A DNA stretch of 64,000 nt from Microbacterium terrae (GTDB lineage: Bacteria; Actinomycetota; Actinomycetes; Actinomycetales; Microbacteriaceae), in the NCBI RefSeq assembly GCF_017831975.1, contig NZ_JAFDSS010000001.1, positions 1,364,001-1,428,000 on the forward strand, given 5' to 3'. Under the pieces are notes generated by a model. It saw only the letters and a program-made list of their open reading frames with translations, had not been told where the DNA came from and did not search any database. A program made the position numbers and the translations under genes. Positions 1-8,427 of this stretch are shown one piece after another; within the stretch, counting starts at the first letter, position 1; every line of letters starts with the position of its first letter.

Positions 1-1217
1 TGGGCTCGGCGCTCCCGCTCGGCGACCCGGTCCCCGCCGACGGCTCACTTCCCGAGGGCACGGCGGTCGATCCGCACACCCCGTTCAGCGTGTACCTGCA
101 CGTGCCGTTCTGCCGCGTGCGGTGCGGGTACTGCGACTTCAACACGTACACCTCGTCGGAGCTGCGGGGTGCGCGACAGGACGAGTACGCCGACACGCTG
201 CTGACCGAGATCGCCCTCGCCGCGCGCGTGCTCGACGGCGTCGGCGCCCCGCGACCGGCATCCACGGTCTTCTTCGGCGGAGGCACGCCGACACTCCTGC
301 CTCCCGGAGATCTCGCCCGCATGCTCGACGGGGTCCACGCGACGTTCGGCCTCGAGCCCGGTGCCGAGGTCACCGTCGAGGCGAACCCCGACACCGTGAC
401 GGACGCCGTCGCCGACACGCTCGCGGCGGCCGGCGTGACGCGACTGTCGATCGGCATGCAGTCGGCAGTTCCGCATGTGCTCGCCGCCCTCGACCGCACG
501 CACGAGCCCGCCAACGTGGCGACGGCAGTCGCCGCCGCGAGACGCGCGGGTCTCGACGTGAGCGTCGACCTCATCTACGGCGCACCGGGGGAGTCTCTGG
601 CGGACTGGCGCGCATCCCTCGATGCGGCGACGGCGCTCGCACCCGACCACATCTCGGCCTACGCGCTCATCATCGAGGAGGGGACCAAGCTCGCCCGGCA
701 GATCCGCCGCGGCGAGGTCCCGGCTCCCGACGACGATCTGCAGGCCGACATGTACGAGCTCGCCGACGAGCTCCTCGCCGCAGCCGGATTCTCCTGGTAC
801 GAGGTGTCGAACTGGGCGCGCACCGATGCCCAGCGCTCACGCCACAATCTGGCCTACTGGCGCGGATCGGACTGGTGGGGCTTCGGTCCGGGCGCCCACA
901 GCCACGTCGCCGGCACGCGGTTCTGGAACGTCAAGCATCCGGCCGCCTACGCGCAGCGTCTCGCCGCCGGGGAGTCCCCGGCCGCCGGGCGCGAGGTTCC
1001 GGATGCCGCGGCGCTCGAGCTCGAGCGCATCCTGCTCGGCTCGCGGATCCGGGAGGGCCTTGTGATCGCCGACCTGCCGGCACCGGCGCGCACAGCGGTG
1101 GCCGGCCTCATCGCCGACGGTCTGGTCGAGGCGGGCCCAGCGCTTCGCGGGAGCCTCGTGCTCACCCGCCACGGGCGGCTCCTGGCGGATGCCGTCGTGC
1201 GCGCACTCACCGAGTGA
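1..1217 (+). CDS. hemW: HemW-like radical SAM protein (5' edge of window)
   Basis: A radical SAM protein of the HemW / coproporphyrinogen III oxidase-like family, thought to be a heme chaperone in bacteria. The [4Fe-4S] cluster motif is visible as CRVRCGYCDF near the N-terminus, followed by the glycine-rich FFGGGTPTLLP stretch that binds S-adenosylmethionine. The coding frame runs open to the left edge. Its first complete codon is at base 3, and bases 1-2 (TG) are the end of a codon that would be ATG, GTG or TTG if the missing base is A, G or T. The protein would then begin M-GSALPLGDP, so probably only one base of the gene is missing. It ends 85 bases before hrcA. HemW is often found beside hrcA-dnaJ, as here. 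Confidence 0.9.
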   Translation, partial: GSALPLGDPVPADGSLPEGTAVDPHTPFSVYLHVPFCRVRCGYCDFNTYTSSELRGARQDEYADTLLTEIALAARVLDGVGAPRPASTVFFGGGTPTLLPPGDLARMLDGVHATFGLEPGAEVTVEANPDTVTDAVADTLAAAGVTRLSIGMQSAVPHVLAALDRTHEPANVATAVAAARRAGLDVSVDLIYGAPGESLADWRASLDAATALAPDHISAYALIIEEGTKLARQIRRGEVPAPDDDLQADMYELADELLAAAGFSWYEVSNWARTDAQRSRHNLAYWRGSDWWGFGPGAHSHVAGTRFWNVKHPAAYAQRLAAGESPAAGREVPDAAALELERILLGSRIREGLVIADLPAPARTAVAGLIADGLVEAGPALRGSLVLTRHGRLLADAVVRALTE

Positions 1218-1249
1218 CGCGCCTCGCCGTCGTGGGGGAGGGCATCCGA

Positions 1250-1255
1250 TAGAAT
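1250..1255 (+). promoter_or_regulatory. Candidate -10 element of hrcA (TAGAAT)
   Basis: TAGAAT fits the actinobacterial TANNNT -10 consensus and would place transcription start near 1262, inside the CIRCE operator. That position suits repression by HrcA. I see no good -35 hexamer. Confidence 0.45.
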
Positions 1256-1281
1256 TGGCACTCCGGTCATGTGAGTGCCAA
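1255..1281 (+). promoter_or_regulatory. CIRCE operator for HrcA
   Basis: A perfect 9-base inverted repeat, TTGGCACTC-N9-GAGTGCCAA. The known CIRCE consensus is TTAGCACTC-N9-GAGTGCTAA, so it differs by one symmetrical base pair. It lies directly before hrcA, so hrcA and dnaJ are very probably autoregulated by the heat-shock repressor. The operator overlaps an in-frame GTG at 1275, which argues for a later start of hrcA. Confidence 0.93.
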
Positions 1282-1301
1282 TCTCGGGACGAGGAGGCGT
1301 G

Positions 1302-2342
1302 GTGGTCAGCGAACGAGGACTGCAGGTGCTGCGGGCTATCGTCCAGGACTATGTCGACACGCGCGAGCCCGTCGGCAGCAAGGCGATCGTCGAGCGTCAC
1401 GCCTTCGGCGTCTCGGCTGCCACGATCCGCAACGACATGGCCCAGCTCGAGGACGAAGAGCTGATCACGGCACCCCACACGTCGTCGGGCCGCGTCCCGA
1501 CAGACAAGGGGTACCGCGTCTTCGTCGACCACCTCGCCGAACTCCGCCCGCTGAGCGCGGCCCAGCGGACCGCCATCTCGTCGTTCCTCGAAGGCCCCGG
1601 CGACCTCGACGACGTGATGGCGCGCACCGTGCGCGCACTCACGCGGCTCACCGGCCAGGTGGCGATCGTGCAGTACCCGTCGTTCGCCCGCGCGACGGTC
1701 ACCCATGTCGAGCTCGTGCAGCTCGGCGGGGGACGGATGCTGGTCGTCGTCGTCACCGACACCGGACGGGTCTCGCAGCGCCTCGCGTTCGTGCGCGACG
1801 AGTTCGACGACGCCGACCTCGCCACCATGCGCGCATCGATCGCCACGCTGGTCGTCGCTCAGCCCGTGCAGAACGGAATGCAGCGCATCGCCGATCACCT
1901 CGCCGGCGACCGGCTCGCGCCGTCGCCGCGCGTGCAGGCTACCGACGAGATCGCCCGCCTCGTCGCCGAGGAGCTCGACGAGTTCCGCCAGGACAAGCTG
2001 GTGATGGCCGGCAGCGCCAACCTCGCTCGTCGCGAGGCGGACTTCCGCGGCAGCATCTATCCGCTCCTCGAGGCGATCGAGGAGCAGGTGACGCTGCTCC
2101 GGCTGATGGGCGAGATGGTGGCCGACGAGCAGGGCCTCGCGACCAGCATCGGTCGCGAGAACGAGCCGTTCGGCCTCGCCGAGGCGTCGATCGTGACGAG
2201 CGACTACGACGCGACCGGGTCGCGCGCCCGCGTGGGCGTGCTCGGCCCCACACGCATGGACTACCCCACCAATCTTGCGGCGGCACGTGCCGTCGCCCGC
2301 TACCTCACGCGCCTGCTCGAAGAAGACGAGAGCAGCCGCTGA
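1302..2342 (+). CDS. hrcA: Heat-inducible transcription repressor HrcA
   Basis: HrcA binds CIRCE operators and represses class I heat-shock genes; GroEL is known to assist it in other bacteria. The N-terminal winged-helix region reads SERGLQVLRAIVQDYVDTRE, followed by GSKAIVE and AATIRNDMAQLEDEELI, all typical of the family; the C-terminal GAF-like part follows. At 346 residues it has the usual length. An open frame exists from 1275, but that start lies inside the operator. A strong GAGGAGG at 1291-1297 fits GTG at 1302 best (GTG 1299 is possible). It is followed 51 bases later by dnaJ, the usual hrcA-dnaJ pair of actinobacteria. Confidence 0.94.
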   Translation: MVSERGLQVLRAIVQDYVDTREPVGSKAIVERHAFGVSAATIRNDMAQLEDEELITAPHTSSGRVPTDKGYRVFVDHLAELRPLSAAQRTAISSFLEGPGDLDDVMARTVRALTRLTGQVAIVQYPSFARATVTHVELVQLGGGRMLVVVVTDTGRVSQRLAFVRDEFDDADLATMRASIATLVVAQPVQNGMQRIADHLAGDRLAPSPRVQATDEIARLVAEELDEFRQDKLVMAGSANLARREADFRGSIYPLLEAIEEQVTLLRLMGEMVADEQGLATSIGRENEPFGLAEASIVTSDYDATGSRARVGVLGPTRMDYPTNLAAARAVARYLTRLLEEDESSR

Positions 2343-2393
2343 CGCGGAACGAACACCACGACCCCGCGGCGCGCCGCGGGCAGGAAGGCGAAA

Positions 2394-3509
2394 GTGGCTG
2401 ACCACTACGAGGTCCTCGGCGTCTCGCGCGAAGCGACCACCGACGAGATCAAGAAGGCGTACCGTCGCCTCGCGCGGGAGCTGCACCCCGATGTGAACCC
2501 CGGCGAGGAGGCATCCGAGCGCTTCAAGCTCGTGACCCACGCGTACGACGTGCTGAGCAACCCCGATCAGCGCGCCCGCTACGACATGGGCGGCGACAAC
2601 GCGTTCGGCGGCGGCGGCGCAGCCGGATTCGGCGGGTTCGGCGACATCTTCGAGACGTTCTTCGGCGCCGGCGGCGGTGCCCGCGGCGGGCGTCCGCGCT
2701 CCCGGCGCGAGCGCGGTCAGGACGCCCTGGTGCGGGTCACCCTGGACCTCGGCGACGTCGTCTTCGGCGCCCACCGCGACATCGAGGTCGACACCGCGGT
2801 GCTCTGCGAGACGTGCGAGGGCTCCTGCTGCCAGCCGGGCACCCAGCCGGTGCGGTGCGACATCTGCCAGGGCAGCGGCCACGTGCAGCGTCAGGTGCGC
2901 AGTCTCCTCGGCAACGTCGTGACCAGCGCCCCGTGCAACATCTGCCAGGGCTACGGGACGACGATCCCGTACCCGTGCGGCACCTGCCAGGGACAGGGCC
3001 GCGTGCGCGCCCGGCGCACCGTGTCGCTCGACATCCCCGGTGGCGTCGAGACGGGCCTGCGGCTGCAGCTGCCCGGATCGGGCGAGGTCGGGCCCGCGGG
3101 CGGCCCCAACGGCGACCTGTACGTCGAGGTGACCGTGACGAACCACGACGTCTTCAGCCGTGACGGCGATGATCTCCTGGCGACACTCGAGGTCTCGATG
3201 CCCGACGCCATCCTCGGCGCGAACACCACGATCGAGTCGCTCGACGGTCCGGTCGACCTCGAGGTGCGCGCGGGCGTGCAGTCGGGCGACGTGCTCACGA
3301 TCAAGGGGCGCGGCATCACGCCGCTGCGCGGCACCCAGCGCGGAGACCTGCGCGTCGGCGTCCACGTCGTGACCCCGACCCGGCTCGACCACAAGGAACG
3401 GGCGCTCATCGAGGACTTCGCCGCGCGCACGAAGGCACCCGCGCCCCGCCTGGCCGAGTTCCACCAGGGCCTGTTCGCCAAGCTGCGCGACCGCTTCCGC
3501 AACGGCTGA
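2394..3509 (+). CDS. dnaJ: Chaperone protein DnaJ
   Basis: Hsp40 co-chaperone that stimulates the ATPase of DnaK. The J domain occupies the first 70 residues and carries the HPD tripeptide (ELHPDVNPG). A Gly/Phe-rich linker follows at about 75-105, then the zinc-binding region with four cysteine repeats: [24 protein letters not shown] and CGTCQGQG. The first repeat ends in SCC rather than the common SGA/SGC, so it carries one more cysteine than usual. The 371-residue length is normal. GTG start; it lies in the CIRCE-controlled hrcA transcript and is followed three bases later by rsmE. A second DnaJ with dnaK would be expected elsewhere in the genome. Confidence 0.95.
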   Translation: MADHYEVLGVSREATTDEIKKAYRRLARELHPDVNPGEEASERFKLVTHAYDVLSNPDQRARYDMGGDNAFGGGGAAGFGGFGDIFETFFGAGGGARGGRPRSRRERGQDALVRVTLDLGDVVFGAHRDIEVDTAVLCETCEGSCCQPGTQPVRCDICQGSGHVQRQVRSLLGNVVTSAPCNICQGYGTTIPYPCGTCQGQGRVRARRTVSLDIPGGVETGLRLQLPGSGEVGPAGGPNGDLYVEVTVTNHDVFSRDGDDLLATLEVSMPDAILGANTTIESLDGPVDLEVRAGVQSGDVLTIKGRGITPLRGTQRGDLRVGVHVVTPTRLDHKERALIEDFAARTKAPAPRLAEFHQGLFAKLRDRFRNG

Positions 3510-3512
3510 GCC

Positions 3513-4247
3513 ATGGCGCTGCACTTCCTGCTCGAAGGACCGCTGACCGCCGAGGCCGGCGACGAGGTCGTGCTCACCGGCGCCGAGGCGCACCATGCGG
3601 CGACGGTGCGGCGCGTCCGCGCCGGCGAAGCAGTGACGGTGGGCGACGGTGCAGGCGTCTGGCTCACCGGCGAGGTCGCCTCGGTCGCGGCGCGCGAAGT
3701 GGTGGTGGTGATCGCTGCGCGTCGCACCGATCCGCAGCCGTCCCCCCGCGTCGTGCTGGTGCAGGCGCTGGCGAAGGGCGACCGCGACGAGCTGGCGATC
3801 CAGGCCGCGACCGAGCTCGGCGTCGATGCGATCATCCCGTGGCAGGCGTCCCGGAGCGTCTCGCGCTGGGACTCGGCGAAGGCCGAGAAGGGGCGGGCCC
3901 GCTGGGCCACGATCGTGCGCGAGGCTGCGAAGCAGGCCCATCGCTCGTGGGTTCCCGAGATCGGCGAGCTCACGACCACCCGCGCCCTCGCGGCGCTGGC
4001 ATCCACCGCGCGAGTCCTCCTCCTCGAACCGACCGCCGACACGCCGCTCACCGGACTCGACCTGGCCGCCGGCGACGGCGACCTCGTGTTCGTCGTGGGC
4101 CCGGAGGGCGGGTTCGCCCCGGAGGAGCTGGCAGCGCTCACGGCTGCCGGTGCGACCGCGGTGCGCCTCGGCGCGACCGTGCTGCGCACCTCGACCGCCG
4201 GGCCGGCCGCACTGTCGGTCGTCAACGCCGCACTCGGCCGCTGGTGA
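3513..4247 (+). CDS. rsmE: 16S rRNA (uracil-1498-N3)-methyltransferase RsmE
   Basis: SPOUT-class methyltransferase of the RsmE family, which methylates N3 of U1498 in 16S rRNA. The SAM-binding knot is recognised from VFVVGPEGGFAPEEL and the C-terminal LGATVLRTSTAGPAAL, both typical of RsmE. An RNA-binding N-terminal domain occupies the first 70 residues (HHAATVRRVRAGE). The length of 244 residues is normal. The ATG lies three bases after the dnaJ stop, so the two are co-transcribed; this dnaJ-rsmE order is widespread in bacteria. Confidence 0.94.
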   Translation: MALHFLLEGPLTAEAGDEVVLTGAEAHHAATVRRVRAGEAVTVGDGAGVWLTGEVASVAAREVVVVIAARRTDPQPSPRVVLVQALAKGDRDELAIQAATELGVDAIIPWQASRSVSRWDSAKAEKGRARWATIVREAAKQAHRSWVPEIGELTTTRALAALASTARVLLLEPTADTPLTGLDLAAGDGDLVFVVGPEGGFAPEELAALTAAGATAVRLGATVLRTSTAGPAALSVVNAALGRW

Positions 4248-4276
4248 CCGACCGGTCCGCGCACCGCCCTGCTGGC

Positions 4277-4282
4277 TAGACT
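4277..4282 (+). promoter_or_regulatory. Leaderless -10 element (TAGACT) of the HIT gene
   Basis: TAGACT ends exactly six bases before the ATG at 4289, so transcription should begin at or next to the start codon. There is no Shine-Dalgarno sequence. This suggests a second promoter inside the rsmE-PhoH gene run. Confidence 0.5.
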
Positions 4283-4288
4283 GAATCC

Positions 4289-4636
4289 ATGAGCGAGCCC
4301 AGCGTGTTCACGCGCATCCTGAACGGCGAGATCCCCGCCGAGGTCGTCGCCGAGACCGAGAACGCGGTGGCCATCAAGGACATCGCGCCGCAGGCTCCGG
4401 TCCACGTCGTCGTCTTCCCGCGCGACGCGACGTACCGCGACGTCGTGGAGCTCGCAGCCGGTGATCCGGCTCTCCTCACCGAGATCGTCGGCCTCGCGAA
4501 CTCGGTGGCCGCAGACCTCTCCGACGGTGATTTCCGTCTCGTGTTCAACCGCGGCGCCGGCGCCGGCCAGACGGTGTTCCACGTTCACGCCCATGTGCTG
4601 GCCGGCGGACTGAAGGAGTCGAGCCTCGGTGGCTGA
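4289..4636 (+). CDS. HIT (histidine triad) family protein
   Basis: Small nucleotide hydrolase or transferase of the histidine triad superfamily (HINT/PKCI-like branch). The signature is FHVHAHVLAGG near the C-terminus, with the N-terminal part FTRILNGEIPAEVVAE and the GAGAGQTVFH approach also typical. HINT proteins hydrolyse adenosine phosphoramidates; the physiological substrate here is unknown. At 115 residues it is complete. It overlaps the next gene (PhoH) by eight bases, so the two are likely translated together. A TANNNT element six bases before the ATG suggests a leaderless start. Confidence 0.9.
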   Translation: MSEPSVFTRILNGEIPAEVVAETENAVAIKDIAPQAPVHVVVFPRDATYRDVVELAAGDPALLTEIVGLANSVAADLSDGDFRLVFNRGAGAGQTVFHVHAHVLAGGLKESSLGG

Positions 4637-5708
4637 CGAACCCACGATCGAACGCGTGTACGCCGACGGCGTCGCCATGGTGCAGCTGCTCGGCCCGCAG
4701 GACCGGCTGCTGCGCGTCGTCGAGCGCGAGCACCCCGGCGTCGACGTCCACGTCCGCGGCAATGAGATCACCCTGACGGGAGAGGCGGATGCCGTCGCCG
4801 CCGCACGCACGCTCGTCGACGAGCTGCTCGCTATGACGAAAGCGGGGCACGCGCTCGGCGAGTCCGACGTGTCGTCGTCGAACCGCATCCTCCGCAGCGA
4901 CGGCGGGCCGCGCCCCTCGGAGGTGCTCGGGGAGGCGATCCTGTCGTCGCGAGGCAAGGTGATCCGCCCGAAGACCCTCGGTCAGAAGGCATACGTCGAC
5001 GCCATCGAGGAGAACACGATCGTCTTCGGCATCGGCCCGGCCGGTACCGGCAAGACGTATCTCGCGATGGCCAAGGCCGTGCAGGCGCTGCAGCGCAAGG
5101 AGGTCAGCCGCATCATCCTCACCCGGCCGGCGGTCGAGGCGGGGGAGCGGCTCGGATTCCTGCCGGGAACGCTCACCGACAAGATCGACCCGTATCTGCG
5201 GCCGCTGTACGACGCGCTGAACGAGATGCTCGACCCCGAGCTCGTGCCGAAGCTGATGGCGACGGGGACGATCGAGGTCGCCCCGCTCGCCTACATGCGC
5301 GGCCGTACGCTGAACGACTCGTTCGTCGTGCTCGACGAGGCGCAGAACACCACGCCCGAGCAGATGAAGATGTTCCTCACGCGTCTCGGCTTCGGCACGC
5401 GCATGGTCGTCACCGGCGACATCACGCAGGTCGACCTGCCCCAGGGGGCCTCGGGACTCCGCCTCGTGACCCGGGTGCTCGGCGACATCGACGACATCCA
5501 CTTCTCGTACCTGACGAGCGACGACGTGGTGCGCCACACGCTGGTGGGCCGCATCGTCGACGCGTACAGCGAATACGACGAGCGTCGGCTGGCCGCGCGC
5601 CGCGAGCGCGACGAGGCGAGCGAATTCGCCAACCGAGCCGAGCGCCGAGGCGCCCCGCGCCCCGGCGGCCCGCGCGACCACATGCCCAAGCGAGGACGTT
5701 CATCATGA
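4629..5708 (+). CDS. PhoH family protein (PhoH-like ATPase)
   Basis: P-loop ATPase of the PhoH/PhoL family. Walker A is seen as GPAGTGKTYLAM and Walker B as FVVLDEAQNTTPEQM, followed by the sensor-like TRMVVTGDITQVDLP. The first 100 residues form a small KH-like domain found in the PhoH-like branch. In many bacteria this gene is paired with ybeY and linked to RNA metabolism and phosphate stress, but its exact reaction is unsettled. The GTG start overlaps the end of the HIT gene, and the stop overlaps ybeY by four bases. A length of 359 residues is within the usual range. Confidence 0.92.
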   Translation: MADEPTIERVYADGVAMVQLLGPQDRLLRVVEREHPGVDVHVRGNEITLTGEADAVAAARTLVDELLAMTKAGHALGESDVSSSNRILRSDGGPRPSEVLGEAILSSRGKVIRPKTLGQKAYVDAIEENTIVFGIGPAGTGKTYLAMAKAVQALQRKEVSRIILTRPAVEAGERLGFLPGTLTDKIDPYLRPLYDALNEMLDPELVPKLMATGTIEVAPLAYMRGRTLNDSFVVLDEAQNTTPEQMKMFLTRLGFGTRMVVTGDITQVDLPQGASGLRLVTRVLGDIDDIHFSYLTSDDVVRHTLVGRIVDAYSEYDERRLAARRERDEASEFANRAERRGAPRPGGPRDHMPKRGRSS

Positions 5709-6175
5709 CCATCGAGATCAGCAACGAATCCGGGATCGCCGTCGACGAGACGGTGCTGCTGCGCCTGATGGAGCACAACTTCGCCGAACTGCACGTGAGC
5801 GCCGACGCCGACGTGGCGATCCTCCTCGTCGACGAGGGCGCGATGGAGTCGCTCCACGTGCAGTGGATGGACGAGCCCGGCCCCACCGACGTGCTCAGCT
5901 TCCCCATGGACGAGCTGCGACCGGGCACCGAAGACGCGCCGACGCCTCCGGGTCTGCTCGGCGACATCGTGCTGTGCCCGCAGGTCGCCGAGACCCAGGC
6001 GGTCGCGGCGAAGCACTCCACGCAGGACGAGCTCGTCATGCTCACCACCCACGGGCTCCTCCACCTCCTCGGCTTCGACCACGCCGAGCCCGAGGAGGAG
6101 CGCGAGATGTTCGGACTGCAGCGCGAGCTGATCTCGGCGTTCGAGGCATCCGAGCGCCGACGACCCCGCGCATGA
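5705..6175 (+). CDS. ybeY: rRNA maturation factor / endoribonuclease YbeY
   Basis: YbeY is a zinc-dependent single-strand endoribonuclease linked to 16S rRNA 3'-end processing and ribosome quality control. The zinc motif HxxxHxxxxxH is visible as HGLLHLLGFDH at about residues 118-128. The DVLSFPMDE stretch is also typical of the family. It is 156 residues long. The ATG overlaps the PhoH stop and its own TGA overlaps the next ATG (ATGA), so PhoH, YbeY and the CBS membrane protein are translationally coupled. Confidence 0.95.
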   Translation: MTIEISNESGIAVDETVLLRLMEHNFAELHVSADADVAILLVDEGAMESLHVQWMDEPGPTDVLSFPMDELRPGTEDAPTPPGLLGDIVLCPQVAETQAVAAKHSTQDELVMLTTHGLLHLLGFDHAEPEEEREMFGLQRELISAFEASERRRPRA

Positions 6176-7530
6176 CCGCCGCCCTCCTCCTCGCCGCCGC
6201 CGTCGTCCTGCTCGCCTTCGGCGCCCTCATGGTCGCCGTCGACGCGGCGCTCGGCGTCACCTCCCGCGCCGACCTGGCCGATCTCGCCGCCGGCGGCCGC
6301 AACGCCGCCGCGCTCGGGCGGATCGGCGCCGACCCCGAGGCGCACTCGACCGCGGTGAACTTCATCCGCGTGCTCGCCGAGACGACGGCTGCCGTGCTCG
6401 TCACGGTCGCGCTGGTCGACCTGTTCAACAGCATCTGGTGGGCCATGCTCGCCGCCGCCGTGCTCATGACGGGGATCTCGTACGTCGTCGTCGGCGCGAG
6501 CCCCCGGTCGGTCGGTCGTCGGCACGCGAAGGGTCTGCTGCGCTGGGCCGCACCCATCATCCGCGGAGTGCGCATCATCCTCGGGCCGCTCGCGCATGGC
6601 CTCGTCGCCCTCGGCACACGCATCACGCCCGGCGCTCGGAGCTCGTCGTTCGCGTCGGAGGAGCAGCTGCTCAGCATCATCGACGAGGCGACCGAGAACG
6701 AGCTCATCGAGGAGGACGACCGGGAGCTCATCCACTCGGTGTTCGACTTCACCGACGCGTTCGTGCGCGAGGTGATGGTGCCGCGCACCGACATGGTCAC
6801 GGTCGACGCATCCTCGACCACGCGCGAGGCGATGGCGGTGTTCCTCGACAAGGGGGTGTCGCGCGTCCCCGTCGTCGATGACGACGCCGACGACGTCACC
6901 GGCGTCCTCTATCTCAAAGACCTCGTGCAGTTCGGCTTCCGCGATGAGGCCGGCTGGCGCGATGCCCCGATCACGCGCATCACCCGGCCGGCGGTGTTCA
7001 TCCCCGAGTCGATGAAGGCCGAGACGCTCCTGCAGCAGATGAAGCGCGATGCGGTGCACGTCTGCCTCGTCGTCGACGAGTACGGCGGCGTCTCGGGCCT
7101 CGTGACCCTGGAAGACCTCATCGAGGAGCTCGTGGGCGAGATCGCCGACGAGTACGACCCCCGCGCCGACGAGGTCACCGAGCTCGCGCCCGGGCACTAC
7201 CGGGTGAGCTCGCGCCTCGGACTCGACGAGGTCGGCGACCTGTTCGGGCTCGAACTCGACGACGAGGACGTCGACTCGATCGGCGGGCTCCTCGGCAAGG
7301 CGCTCGGACGCATCCCGCAGCCGGGCGCGACGGCGGACTACGCCGGCCTCGTGATGACCGGCGGCGCCACGCGCGGCCGCGGTCGCGGGATCGCGACGGT
7401 CTTCGTCGAGCGCAGCGACACGGCCGACGAGGCCGAGCCTGCCGCCGCACGACACCCGCGCACCGGCGAGATCCGCGTGGTCGCACCCCGCACGGGCGAG
7501 ACCCGTGTGGTCAAGAAGGGCGGAAGATGA
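6172..7530 (+). CDS. CNNM/CorC-family CBS-domain membrane protein
   Basis: Hemolysin C / CorC-type (CNNM) protein with an N-terminal DUF21 membrane part, a CBS pair and a C-terminal transporter-associated domain. Hydrophobic segments lie at about residues 4-26, 65-82 and 87-107. The CBS pair spans about 200-330 (FVREVMVPRTDMVTVD ... VCLVVDEYGGVSGLVTLEDL), and the CorC_HlyC domain covers about 345-430. Relatives act in magnesium or cobalt homeostasis; substrate and direction cannot be read from sequence. I place the start at ATG 6172, overlapping ybeY, although the frame is open further upstream. The 452-residue length is typical. Confidence 0.9.
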   Translation: MTAALLLAAAVVLLAFGALMVAVDAALGVTSRADLADLAAGGRNAAALGRIGADPEAHSTAVNFIRVLAETTAAVLVTVALVDLFNSIWWAMLAAAVLMTGISYVVVGASPRSVGRRHAKGLLRWAAPIIRGVRIILGPLAHGLVALGTRITPGARSSSFASEEQLLSIIDEATENELIEEDDRELIHSVFDFTDAFVREVMVPRTDMVTVDASSTTREAMAVFLDKGVSRVPVVDDDADDVTGVLYLKDLVQFGFRDEAGWRDAPITRITRPAVFIPESMKAETLLQQMKRDAVHVCLVVDEYGGVSGLVTLEDLIEELVGEIADEYDPRADEVTELAPGHYRVSSRLGLDEVGDLFGLELDDEDVDSIGGLLGKALGRIPQPGATADYAGLVMTGGATRGRGRGIATVFVERSDTADEAEPAAARHPRTGEIRVVAPRTGETRVVKKGGR

Positions 7531-8426
7531 TGGCCGAGCAGACCCGATCCGGTTTCGTGACGTTCGTAGGACGACCCAATGTGGGCAAGTCGACGCTCAC
7601 GAACGCACTCGTCGGCGAGAAGGTCGCCATCACCAGCGACAAGCCGCAGACGACGAGGCGCGCGATCCGCGGCATCCTGAACCGCCCGAGCGGCCAGCTC
7701 GTCATCGTCGACACCCCGGGCCTCCACAAGCCGCGCACCCTCCTCGGGCAGCGCCTGAACGACCTCGTCGAGCAGGTGCTCGGAGACGTCGACGTGATCG
7801 GCTTCTGCGTGCCGGCGACCGAGAAGGTCGGCCCCGGAGACCGGCGCATCGCCGAGTCGCTGTCGGGGTACGGGCGCGCCAAGAAGGTCGCGATCGTGAC
7901 GAAGACGGATGCCGCGTCCCGCGACCAGATCACGGAGCGCCTGATGGAGGTCGACAGCCTCCGCGAGGACTGGGCGGCCGTCATCCCGCTGTCCGCCGTC
8001 GCCCACGAGCAGCTCGACGTGCTCTCCGACGAGCTGCTCGCCCTGATGCCGGTGGGTCCTGCGCTGTACCCCGAGGGCGTCGTCACCGACGAGACGCTCG
8101 AGGACCGCATCGCCGAGATCATCCGCGAGGCCGCGCTGGAGGGCGTGCGTGACGAGCTGCCGCACTCGATCGCGGTCACGATCGAAGACATCGCGCAGCG
8201 CGAGACGGGGTCGATGACCGACATCCACGCGAACCTCATCGTCGAGCGCGACAGCCAGAAGGCCATCATCATCGGCCACAAGGGCTCGCGCCTGCGCGAC
8301 GTGGGTGCACGCGCCCGCGCGCAGATCGAGCCCCTGGTGGGGACGAACGTGTTCCTCAAGCTCCACGTGCGCGTCGCCAAGGAATGGCAGCGCGACCCCA
8401 AGCAGCTCGGGCGGCTCGGGTTCTGA
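7527..8426 (+). CDS. era: GTPase Era
   Basis: Era binds the 3' end of 16S rRNA and assists 30S assembly. The GTPase motifs are G1 GRPNVGKST, G3 VDTPG and G4 TKTD (in place of the commoner NKxD, a change I do not regard as disabling). The C-terminal KH RNA-binding domain is recognised from IVERDSQKAIIIGHKGSRL. At 299 residues it is full length. Two tandem ATGs (7527 and 7530) could start it; the first overlaps the preceding stop. It ends the run of ribosome-related genes that began at rsmE. Confidence 0.96.
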   Translation: MMAEQTRSGFVTFVGRPNVGKSTLTNALVGEKVAITSDKPQTTRRAIRGILNRPSGQLVIVDTPGLHKPRTLLGQRLNDLVEQVLGDVDVIGFCVPATEKVGPGDRRIAESLSGYGRAKKVAIVTKTDAASRDQITERLMEVDSLREDWAAVIPLSAVAHEQLDVLSDELLALMPVGPALYPEGVVTDETLEDRIAEIIREAALEGVRDELPHSIAVTIEDIAQRETGSMTDIHANLIVERDSQKAIIIGHKGSRLRDVGARARAQIEPLVGTNVFLKLHVRVAKEWQRDPKQLGRLGF

Positions 8427-8427
8427 C

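Noticed and set aside
1275..1301. Upstream GTG start of hrcA at 1275
   Set aside because: It lies within the CIRCE operator and ahead of the ribosome binding site at 1291-1297.
837..3941. A 1034-codon open frame on the minus strand opposite hemW, hrcA, dnaJ and rsmE
   Set aside because: It crosses four well-supported genes and shows no recognisable domain or ribosome binding site.
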